This document shows positions 1 to 4,862 of a DNA stretch of 13,380 nucleotides, one piece after another (position 1 is the stretch's first letter; every line of letters begins with the position of its first letter). The notes under the pieces are model-generated. The model saw only the letters and a program-made list of their open reading frames with translations, was not told the DNA's origin and did not search any database. The translations under genes were made by a program, and so were the position numbers. This DNA comes from Bacillota bacterium (GTDB taxonomy: Bacteria; Bacillota_I; Bacilli_A; RF39; UBA660): the NCBI GenBank assembly GCA_018381595.1, contig JAGZRP010000008.1:1-13380 (forward strand), read 5' to 3'.

Positions 1-223
1 CATCAGCTACCATTTTTAATTCTTAATTTCTATTTTCAGCACCCCTTATAATCTCTTTTCCAATTGGTTTACTACTAACCCCAGATTTCACATCAAATGA
101 TATTATTTCGTAATTATCTATTTTTAATTCCATTAATGCCTTTTCTAACACTCTTTTTTTACTAGAATTACTACTATTTAATAATATTACTATAAAACCA
201 TCTAATTTAATTAGATACTTAGT
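1..223 (-). pseudogene. DUF84 (inosine/xanthosine triphosphatase-like) fragment, broken
   Basis: Translating the minus strand leftward from about 223 gives an open stretch containing NSSNSSKKRVLEKALMEL, then SGVSSKPIGKEIIRGAENR, then a TAA at 23-25. The same frame continues past that stop with ELKMVAD up to the window edge. The pattern (S/T-N-x-x-K-x-x-x-V near the N-terminus, then D-V-x-S-G-V-x-x-x-P-I-G, then R-G-A-x-N-R) is that of the DUF84/YjjX family, which hydrolyses non-canonical purine nucleoside triphosphates such as ITP and XTP. No ATG with a ribosome binding site precedes it; the frame closes upstream at a TAA near 224-226. It therefore looks like a decayed gene with a lost start and an internal nonsense codon. 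The rest of the gene, if any, lies outside the window. Family assignment rests on motif memory from about 65 residues. Confidence 0.5.
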
Positions 224-302
224 TTACTAAAAATATAAGCCGCTGATATAAGATAACGACTTTTTCTATATAGTACACCCAAAGTTTGGATATTTTTTGA
301 CT

Positions 303-342
303 TGGCACCATATCAAAAGGGATTACAAACTTTTTATCTTTA
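303..342. repeat. Spacer repeat copy A (core 40 bp)
   Basis: This 40-bp stretch begins tggcaccat and runs through an AGGGATTACAAAC-like centre into a T-rich end. It matches copies at 884-923 and 1221-1260 in the same orientation; A and B agree at roughly 32 of 40 positions by eye. It lies 38 bp beyond the stop of the minus-strand gene ending at 380. A second conserved block (tgatat) sits about 59 bp to its left (244-249). The same block is 54 bp from copy B and, as tgatac, 58 bp from copy C, so the full module is about 100-120 bp. Confidence 0.7.
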
Positions 343-379
343 GTTTAATGACAAACCATACCTATAAAATAACTATAGT

Positions 380-793
380 TTATTTTGCTTTATTATTTAT
401 AAAACTTGCAATTTCATTTAAATCATTTAATAAAATAACTCCATTATCTTTTATTATATCTGATACGGATTTTATACTTTCTAACATATGTCCTTCAAAC
501 TTCATATTTTTATACTCATATAAAATACAAGCAATTACCTTTTCAGAGCATTTATTACTTAAATCAACTAAAGTTGCGATAGAAGCAAATCCATATGTTT
601 CAGGAGTAATAACATAAACAAAATAATCACACATTTTTAGTCTGGTGGATTTTTCATTTCTTTTTTTTTCGTTCCATACCCAATCCTTACATATAGGATT
701 TAAACAAATGACATTTTCCAAATCTAACATTTTTACTAGTTCATCACGCCAAATAGAATTATTACAAGTTCCTCCTAAATGAATCTTTATCAC
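380..793 (-). CDS. Nucleoside 2-deoxyribosyltransferase-like protein (possible pseudoenzyme)
   Basis: This 137-residue protein has the small Rossmann-like layout of the nucleoside 2-deoxyribosyltransferase family found in phages and mobile elements. The N-terminal LGGTCNNSIWRDEL is the nucleotide-binding turn, and CDYFVYVITPETYGFASIA is the central strand and active-site region. Family enzymes cleave or transfer the N-glycosidic bond of nucleosides or nucleotides. I remember relatives having Glu right after S-I-A; here it is Thr (SIATLVDLS), so catalysis may be lost. The only in-frame start is GTG at 791-793, badly spaced (about 12 nt) from a perfect AGGAGG. An ATG at the ideal distance has been thrown out of frame by an 8-bp tandem duplication. 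The gene is flanked by the spacer repeats. A near-palindromic AT-rich stretch just after the stop (366-386) may weakly terminate it. Confidence 0.75.
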   Translation of the reverse strand: MIKIHLGGTCNNSIWRDELVKMLDLENVICLNPICKDWVWNEKKRNEKSTRLKMCDYFVYVITPETYGFASIATLVDLSNKCSEKVIACILYEYKNMKFEGHMLESIKSVSDIIKDNGVILLNDLNEIASFINNKAK

Positions 794-800
794 TTTATCA
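785..800 (-). repeat. 8-bp tandem duplication across the start codon
   Basis: On the plus strand CTTTATCA occurs twice in tandem (785-792, 793-800); on the coding strand this is TGATAAAG twice. It creates a three-codon ORF, ATG-ATA-AAG-TGA, whose TGA overlaps the GTG start of the deoxyribosyltransferase-like gene. Removing one copy would give AGGAGG, a 4-nt gap, then ATG-ATA-AAG-ATT in frame with the protein. The duplication therefore decides the start codon of this gene. Confidence 0.9.
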
Positions 801-825
801 TTTCACCTCCTATTATACAAAAACT

Positions 826-843
826 TGATACGATATCGTATCA
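826..843. promoter_or_regulatory. 18-bp perfect palindrome upstream of the NDT-like gene
   Basis: TGATACGATATCGTATCA equals its own reverse complement. It lies between the 66-residue gene and the NDT-like gene. On the minus strand it is followed by AAGTTTTTG, so it could end the upstream transcript. A TATAAT lies 11 bp further on, immediately before the Shine-Dalgarno site, so the palindrome is equally placed to be a dimeric repressor operator. It occupies the tgata block of the spacer module; the copy before the 66-residue gene is only a degenerate palindrome there. Confidence 0.6.
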
Positions 844-883
844 GGTTTACCTTAACGAACACTATAGTCCGATTATATTCTTA

Positions 884-923
884 TGGTACCATTATAAAAT
901 AGGTTTCAAAATTTTTATTTTTA
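884..923. repeat. Spacer repeat copy C (core 40 bp)
   Basis: This copy begins tggtaccat, is alignable without gaps to copies A and B, and lies 5 bp beyond the stop of the 66-residue gene. Shared with copy B upstream is an attata..aaaaacttgata block, followed by a variable stretch of about 50 bp. It is the most diverged core of the three. Confidence 0.6.
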
Positions 924-928
924 CCTTT

Positions 929-1129
929 TCATACGCATTTGGTACTTTGATAGTCTTCTATTAAATTATTTAAAATCATAGAAATTTCTTCTAGCGATTT
1001 AATTCCGTAAATATATCCCATATTTCTTTTCCAAATTTCATTACCATTATCATACTGAATTATCTCATAAGCTGAACCATCATAAGCATCAATTTCAATA
1101 TCTTTTGATTTCACTATTTCAATATTCAT
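929..1129 (-). CDS. Small protein of unknown function, 66 residues
   Basis: I do not recognise this protein. It is acidic and soluble with no predicted membrane segment. It starts MNIEIVKSKDIEIDAYDGSAYEI, has an aromatic/charged middle, and ends with a probable helix (SLEEISMILNNLIEDY). The ATG is preceded by GAAGG with a 7-nt gap, a good ribosome binding site. It lies between two copies of the spacer repeat, the same setting as the NDT-like gene, so it looks like cassette cargo rather than a part of the recombinase. A near copy of the upstream block TATCAAGTTTTTnTATAAT precedes both genes, suggesting equivalent promoter regions. Confidence 0.6.
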   Translation of the reverse strand: MNIEIVKSKDIEIDAYDGSAYEIIQYDNGNEIWKRNMGYIYGIKSLEEISMILNNLIEDYQSTKCV

Positions 1130-1191
1130 ACAACTACCTTCACCATATTAATTATAATAAAAAACTTGATATTTTCATACCAAATTTTAGT

Positions 1192-1216
1192 AAAAAGTCG
1201 ATGTTCGACTGTTTTT
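1192..1216 (-). terminator. Probable bidirectional terminator after the large serine recombinase
   Basis: AGTCGA-tgt-TCGACT forms a perfect 6-bp stem with a 3-nt loop. It is flanked by an A-tract on one side and gTTTTT on the other, so it has a U-tract in either direction. It lies about 90 bp beyond the recombinase stop on the minus strand and upstream of the 66-residue gene, inside the variable part of spacer copy B. Confidence 0.65.
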
Positions 1217-1220
1217 CATA

Positions 1221-1260
1221 TGGCACCATGTAAGAAGGGATTTCAAACTTTCTCTCTTAC
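1221..1260. repeat. Spacer repeat copy B (core 40 bp), next to the recombinase
   Basis: This is the copy nearest the large serine recombinase, 43 bp beyond its stop codon. It begins tggcaccat and shares the AGGGATTTCAAAC-like centre with A and C. Large serine recombinases commonly have their attachment site next to their own gene, so this copy is a candidate att site or att-derived relic. That is a positional inference; I cannot identify a crossover dinucleotide. Confidence 0.65.
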
Positions 1261-1303
1261 ACCAAATTCATAAGTTTATTGTAGCAAATTTTATGATAAT
1301 TGT

Positions 1304-2986
1304 CTATAATATAGCACCACCATTTTTATATTCTTTTGGTCCCAAGAAGAATAAATAAAGATCTTTTTCTTTTTCAATTGCTTTTACTGGGTTAATCTTA
1401 ATATGTTTAAATAGAAATGGGCTTAATAAACAGCTATCATCTATTTTTTCAGTAACCCCAATTTTATACTTATTTTTCAACAATTCTATGTACTCTAAAG
1501 CATCTTTTTCATATTTCATTTCTGTATAGCTGGTTTTTAAAAACTCTTTCCCTAATATTCTATCCACATTCCCTTTTGGATCATAATCTAATAATTCTGA
1601 TACCCTATGAGATTTAATTTTTAAATCTACTAAATCAACTGAAGCTATTCTACTATTTTTATTTTCATATTTCTTAATAGTAATTTTATCCACATACCTT
1701 TGAATAAACTCACATTTTGTTTCATAGCTAGTCATATACCATAATTCATTAAAAACTGTTGCTTTAAAGACTTTGTTGAATTTTGATGATATTATGTTTT
1801 CATCTATGGCAAATCTTATTTTATGGTCAATACGACATTTGTTAAATTCATCTGCAAATTTATTATCTACTATTAAATTACTATTATTTAAGATAGAACT
1901 TAGTTCTAATAAATTATTTAGTTCATCTAATAGTTTCTCTTCAATTAGTTCTTCTCTAATATAAGTTGAACAATCTTTGCATTTATAATAAAGATACTCC
2001 TTATCATTAGGTTTTTTCGTTCCATTACAAGAAAGTAGTCTTCCACATTTAGGACATACTATTTTCTGCATAAATAAATATTGTTTCTTTCTATAATAAT
2101 TACGACTATTTCTTTGAATTGCTTCTTGACATTCATAAAATAAATCCTCACTAATAATAGATGGAACTTTGTCTTCAATGATATTTATTTCCTTATCTTT
2201 AACTGTTTTTCTATGTTCATAAATACCAATATAACATTTATTATTTAATATTTGTGAGATTGAGCCATCACTCCAACTACGATAAATTGGCGTTTTTTCT
2301 TTTGTTTCCTTATTGGTTATATATTTAGATATAACTTTAGGATATTTCTTTTTAAGAATAGTAGCTATTTGAAAGTATGTTTTTCCGCTTGCACATAAAT
2401 CATAAATCTCTCTTACAATTTTAGCTTCCTCTTCATAAATTTCCCATTCTTTTAATCGTTCTTTCCCGTTATTACCTAACTTATGTTTATAACCCAATGG
2501 AGGTTTACCCCCAAAATGTCCTTTGCTAACAGCTCCCTCGACACCTAGCAAAGTTCGTTCTTGTATCATTTCTCTTTCAAACTGTGCAAATAGGGCTAAT
2601 ATTCTTGCGAATAACATCCCAGTTGCTCCAGTAGTATCTATTTGTTCATAAAGTAAATCTACTCCGCAATTATGTTTTTTCACTTCATTTAGGAAGTCTT
2701 CAAAGTCAATGATACTACGACTAAGCCTGTCCATTTTTAAAGTAACTATTAAATTAAATTTACCTTTTTTTAGGTCTTTCATCATTTGTTGATAAGCTGG
2801 TCTATTATCTGCAAATTTTCCACTTATTCCAGCATCTGTATATACTTTATAAATTTCATAACCTTGTGATAAACATTTTGCTCTTAATTTCTTCTCTTGT
2901 TCTTCCAATGAATGACCCTCTCTTGCTTGGTCTAATGTACTCACTCGAGTGTAAATTGCTACTATCTTTTTATTATCAGAATGCAT
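1304..2986 (-). CDS. Large serine recombinase (site-specific integrase/excisionase)
   Basis: This 560-residue protein is a complete large serine recombinase, which cuts and rejoins DNA at att sites through a phosphoserine link to integrate or excise an element. The catalytic domain (about 5-145) has IYTRVSTLDQ with the nucleophile Ser16 and Arg14, then the MDRLSR motif, then the long helix with FEREMIQERT. The 'recombinase' DNA-binding domain follows (about 160-270, with GGKPPLGY). Next is a zinc beta-ribbon with CPKCG and CKDC (about 320-350), then a helical C-terminal region. The frame is open 20 codons further upstream, but the start at 2986 has a GAGGTG/GGTG site, begins just before the conserved strand, and overlaps the preceding gene by 11 bp. 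That overlap implies translational coupling with the catalytically altered relative. It probably moves the whole left-hand element or the small gene array beside it. Confidence 0.95.
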   Translation of the reverse strand: MHSDNKKIVAIYTRVSTLDQAREGHSLEEQEKKLRAKCLSQGYEIYKVYTDAGISGKFADNRPAYQQMMKDLKKGKFNLIVTLKMDRLSRSIIDFEDFLNEVKKHNCGVDLLYEQIDTTGATGMLFARILALFAQFEREMIQERTLLGVEGAVSKGHFGGKPPLGYKHKLGNNGKERLKEWEIYEEEAKIVREIYDLCASGKTYFQIATILKKKYPKVISKYITNKETKEKTPIYRSWSDGSISQILNNKCYIGIYEHRKTVKDKEINIIEDKVPSIISEDLFYECQEAIQRNSRNYYRKKQYLFMQKIVCPKCGRLLSCNGTKKPNDKEYLYYKCKDCSTYIREELIEEKLLDELNNLLELSSILNNSNLIVDNKFADEFNKCRIDHKIRFAIDENIISSKFNKVFKATVFNELWYMTSYETKCEFIQRYVDKITIKKYENKNSRIASVDLVDLKIKSHRVSELLDYDPKGNVDRILGKEFLKTSYTEMKYEKDALEYIELLKNKYKIGVTEKIDDSCLLSPFLFKHIKINPVKAIEKEKDLYLFFLGPKEYKNGGAIL

Positions 2987-3383
2987 TTTCACCACACACC
3001 TCACTAATAAGAGATAATATACTAATAAATGCTTTCCCCATTGCACTTGAAGAACAAATATTATCTTTTAAACTTTCTAATTCTACATCTTTATTTTTAA
3101 AAAGATTTAACCTCCAACTCAATTCAGTTATATCGCGAGATAAACTAGCAAGTTCAAACACCAAAACCTTATTAAATTTTTTGTCCCAAAAATCTCCCAT
3201 CATTCTACTAAAAGAAGGTCTATCTAATTTCTTTCCACTAAAACCATTATCAATATAAATATCATATATTGAGTAATTCTTAGTCTTACAATATGCCTTT
3301 AATTGTCTTTCCTGTTCTTTAACTCTCTTATTATCTTCGCGACCCACTCTAATATAGATTGCAACTGTATTTTTTTCTTCCAT
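2976..3383 (-). CDS. Stand-alone serine recombinase catalytic-domain relative, nucleophile lost
   Basis: These 135 residues align along their whole length with the catalytic domain of the large recombinase that follows. The motif YIRVGRED replaces Y-x-R-V-S: Ser is Gly14, codon GGT at 3342-3344, one transition from AGT. The D-R-L-S-R motif reads A-S-L-S-R, losing an arginine, and the E-R pair of the long helix is missing (ISEVCGENAF, stop). No DNA-binding, zinc or coiled-coil domain is present. It should not cut DNA. A strong GAGG site precedes the ATG, and the gene overlaps the recombinase, so both are made together. It could be a regulatory partner, a directionality factor or a relic kept for coupling. 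The intact frame and preserved core residues argue against random decay. Confidence 0.85.
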   Translation of the reverse strand: MEEKNTVAIYIRVGREDNKRVKEQERQLKAYCKTKNYSIYDIYIDNGFSGKKLDRPSFSRMMGDFWDKKFNKVLVFELASLSRDITELSWRLNLFKNKDVELESLKDNICSSSAMGKAFISILSLISEVCGENAF

Positions 3384-3417
3384 AATTTTTTCCTCTTTCT
3401 TTTTATAATTTTTTAAG

Positions 3418-3490
3418 AGGCTTTTTTGAAAACTAGTTTTAATTTATACGACTTTGGCGTATAATATAAATATAGGAATTCAAAAAGCCT
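3418..3490. promoter_or_regulatory. Promoter region of the recombinase operon inside nested inverted repeats
   Basis: AGGCTTTTTTGAA (3418-3430) is the inverse of TTCAAAAAGCCT (3479-3490), apart from one extra T. Inside lie the perfect palindrome AAAACTAGTTTT (3429-3440) and an inverted pair TTATACG/CGTATAA (about 3444-3464). On the minus strand TTTATA-16 nt-TATAAA (3443-3470) is a weak promoter reading into the recombinase pair. On the plus strand TATAAT at 3460-3465 could drive a divergent transcript. The repeats may bind a regulator or one of the recombinases. Promoter calls are by eye. Confidence 0.45.
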
Positions 3491-3577
3491 ATAACTTGTT
3501 TTATGAAACTTTGTATTTCTGCAAATTTACTTTAAGTTTCATATTTAATTAAATCGCATATTATATGTGATTTTTTT
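3472..3577 (+). ncRNA. Candidate small RNA, divergent from the recombinase operon
   Basis: Downstream of the plus-strand TATAAT there is no usable ORF, but there is a perfect 10-bp inverted repeat TATGAAACTT/AAGTTTCATA (3502-3511 and 3534-3543, loop 22 nt). A good intrinsic terminator follows. The result would be an RNA of about 100 nt with one long hairpin. The -35 box is poor (TTTTAA), so the promoter is the weak point. No homology to a named RNA family is recognised. Confidence 0.25.
3553..3577 (+). terminator. Intrinsic terminator, plus strand
   Basis: ATCGCATA-tta-TATGTGAT is an 8-bp stem with one G:U pair and is followed by seven T residues. It reads on the plus strand, where no protein gene precedes it, which is the main hint that a plus-strand RNA exists here. 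Confidence 0.65.
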
Positions 3578-3755
3578 ATGTATCATTATACAAAATATCC
3601 CTCCTTTTCACATTGATAGCTTTTTCTTGGTTCGCCATCTTAACTATATTATACGAATCCGACAAGGCTACTGATTAGATTTGAAGTCAATTTCTTTAAA
3701 AAATTGATTATTTTATATCAAAAACCCTATTTTAGATGTAAAGTTGTGTAAAGTA
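3578..3755. other. Non-coding spacer with leader-like remnants and a hairpin
   Basis: No gene of credible size is seen. On the minus strand there is a textbook AAAGGAGGG (near 3600) followed only by tiny frames: a 5-codon TTG frame and a 13-codon ATG frame at non-ideal spacing. Just upstream is a 20-codon frame starting MANQEKAINVKRRD that lacks a ribosome site. A TTGTCG-17-TAAGAT box pair lies above it. This may be the remains of a gene start or a leader peptide. TCAATTT/AAATTGA (3687-3707) forms a 7-bp hairpin downstream of the resolvase stop and may weakly terminate it. Confidence 0.35.
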
Positions 3756-4349
3756 TCAATCTTTTTTTACCAATTTATAAAATACATTAGGTTTTAAATC
3801 TAATTCTTGCATTGCAACTTTAGCTGTTATCTCCTTATTTCTCCATTTACTAATTATATAATCAAAATTAGCAGGCTTTTCTATCTTAGGTCTTCCAAAT
3901 TTAACTCCTTTATTTTTAGCGACAATTATACCTTCTTTTTGCCTTTGTTTGATAAATGAACGTTCTTGCTCTGCCACGTATGACAATACTTGAAGTATTA
4001 AATCGCTTATAAATGTTCCTAATAAGTCTTTATGCTTAGTAGTATCTAACATAGGCATATCTAAAACTCTAATATCTGCTTTTATATTTAGTGTAATATC
4101 TCTCCACTCACTTATTATCATATTATAGTTTCTTCCAAGCCTATCGATGGACTTAATTACTAGCAAATCATTTTCTCTTAAAGCCATTTTTAATAATTGA
4201 TATTGATTTCTATTAAAATCTTTTCCACTTTCTTTATCTATAAAAATAAATTGTTCCTCAACACCACTTTCTAACAATGCTTTAACTTGCCTTTCTTCAT
4301 TTTGTTCTTTACTACTAACTCTAACATACCCAAATACTTTTTTATTCAT
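3756..4349 (-). CDS. Small serine recombinase of the resolvase/invertase family
   Basis: This 197-residue enzyme has the catalytic motif YVRVSSKEQ (Arg10, nucleophile Ser12), IDRLGRN, and the E-helix region YVAEQERSFIKQRQKEGI. A GRPK hinge follows, then a C-terminal helix-turn-helix (about 165-195), the usual layout for resolvases and DNA invertases of about 180-200 residues. These enzymes resolve multimers or invert segments at short sites. The upstream ATG reading (MGVVIM) is less likely than the ATG at 4347-4349, which has GGGGGT 7 nt before it. The gene overlaps the preceding 81-codon gene by 8 bp. The target site (res or inversion repeat) is not recognised. It could act on dimers of the element if it replicates, which fits the Rep-like gene further right. 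Confidence 0.92.
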   Translation of the reverse strand: MNKKVFGYVRVSSKEQNEERQVKALLESGVEEQFIFIDKESGKDFNRNQYQLLKMALRENDLLVIKSIDRLGRNYNMIISEWRDITLNIKADIRVLDMPMLDTTKHKDLLGTFISDLILQVLSYVAEQERSFIKQRQKEGIIVAKNKGVKFGRPKIEKPANFDYIISKWRNKEITAKVAMQELDLKPNVFYKLVKKD

Positions 4350-4587
4350 TATTACTACCCCCAATAATATAATTAGAAAACTCTTTATATATCTTATCTA
4401 TAAATTTATCACTAAAAATATCGTTAATCTCTAACACTATACCCTTACTCTTTAATTCACTAATAAAGTTAATACAACAAATAGTGTAGGGGAAACTTGT
4501 TTTATTTTCCTCAATATTTATTAGAATTAAATCCAAATAATTATTACAAATCATAGATACAATATCTTTTGTCACTTCATTATCCAT
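4342..4587 (-). CDS. 81-residue protein of unknown function, overlapping the resolvase
   Basis: I do not recognise this protein. AAGGAG with a good gap precedes the ATG. The sequence is acidic and isoleucine-rich, with alternating hydrophobic patches (YLDLILINIEEN, GIVLEINDIF) consistent with a small alpha/beta fold. There is no membrane segment, zinc motif or helix-turn-helix. Its last codons overlap the resolvase start, so the two are probably translated together. It may be an accessory factor of the resolvase, but nothing in the sequence shows that. Confidence 0.6.
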   Translation of the reverse strand: MDNEVTKDIVSMICNNYLDLILINIEENKTSFPYTICCINFISELKSKGIVLEINDIFSDKFIDKIYKEFSNYIIGGSNNE

Positions 4588-4684
4588 TAAACCATCTCCT
4601 TATAGATTTATTATCATACAGCTATTTCAAAATGTCCCTCCCCAAAAAGAAATATTTCTAAAATACTATATATACTTTTAGACA

Positions 4685-4723
4685 CACTAAAAAACACCTA
4701 AACCATATTAAATTTAGATGTTT
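4685..4723 (-). terminator. Terminator of the GAA tRNA
   Basis: On the minus strand AAACATCTAAA (4713-4723) pairs with TTTAGGTGTTT (4692-4702), with one G:U pair, and is followed by more T residues. It starts 25 nt after the tRNA 3' end, which makes the tRNA a complete single-gene transcription unit. Confidence 0.7.
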
Positions 4724-4747
4724 CTAAATGTAGACTTTTATCAACAA

Positions 4748-4819
4748 TGGAGAATAGGGGATTTGAACCCCCAACTTTCCCAGTTTCAATGGGTTGCTCT
4801 ACCATTGAGCTAATTCCCC
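4748..4819 (-). tRNA. tRNA with anticodon GAA (Phe) and an alanine-type acceptor stem
   Basis: The minus strand folds into a full cloverleaf of 72 nt with no encoded CCA. Acceptor GGGGAAT pairs with ATTCTCC, discriminator A73. The D arm is GCTC-AATGGTA-GAGC with G18 G19. The anticodon arm is ACCCA-TTGAAAC-TGGGA, with a 27:43 A:A mismatch and anticodon G34-A35-A36. The variable loop is AAGTT; the T arm is GGGGG-TTCAAAT-CCCCT. The third acceptor pair is G3:U70, the dominant identity element read by alanyl-tRNA synthetase regardless of anticodon. Its 5' part GGGG..TTAGCTCA resembles bacterial tRNA-Ala. It may therefore be charged with alanine while reading UUC/UUU, although the GAA anticodon and A73 could also recruit PheRS. 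C38 breaks the A36-A37-A38 signal for MiaA. It lies inside the mobile element with its own promoter and terminator. Confidence 0.85.
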
Positions 4820-4830
4820 ATATCAATAAT

Positions 4831-4859
4831 ATTTTATCATAATTACTAACAATTGTTAA
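4831..4859 (-). promoter_or_regulatory. Promoter of the GAA tRNA
   Basis: TTAACA (4854-4859), a 17-nt spacer and TAAAAT (4831-4836) lie 11 nt before the mature tRNA 5' end. The tRNA-Trp promoter elsewhere in the window has the same -10 box, spacer and distance. The -35 box begins 3 bp beyond the stop codon of the HEPN gene, so the tRNA has its own start even though it follows that gene closely. Confidence 0.75.
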
Positions 4860-4862
4860 TAG

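Noticed and set aside
297..617. Rightward frame of 106 codons opposite the deoxyribosyltransferase-like gene
   Set aside because: No ribosome site, no recognisable motif, and it overlaps in antisense a gene with clear family motifs.
303..1260. CRISPR array from the three repeats
   Set aside because: Copies are diverged, spaced by hundreds of bases and separated by genes; there are no cas genes.
2987..3046. Upstream extension of the large recombinase by 20 codons
   Set aside because: It runs within the preceding gene in another frame, has no ribosome site, and adds hydrophobic residues not expected before the catalytic strand.
2866..3258. Rightward frame of 130 codons opposite the recombinase pair
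   Set aside because: It is the antisense shadow of two overlapping real genes with no start signal.
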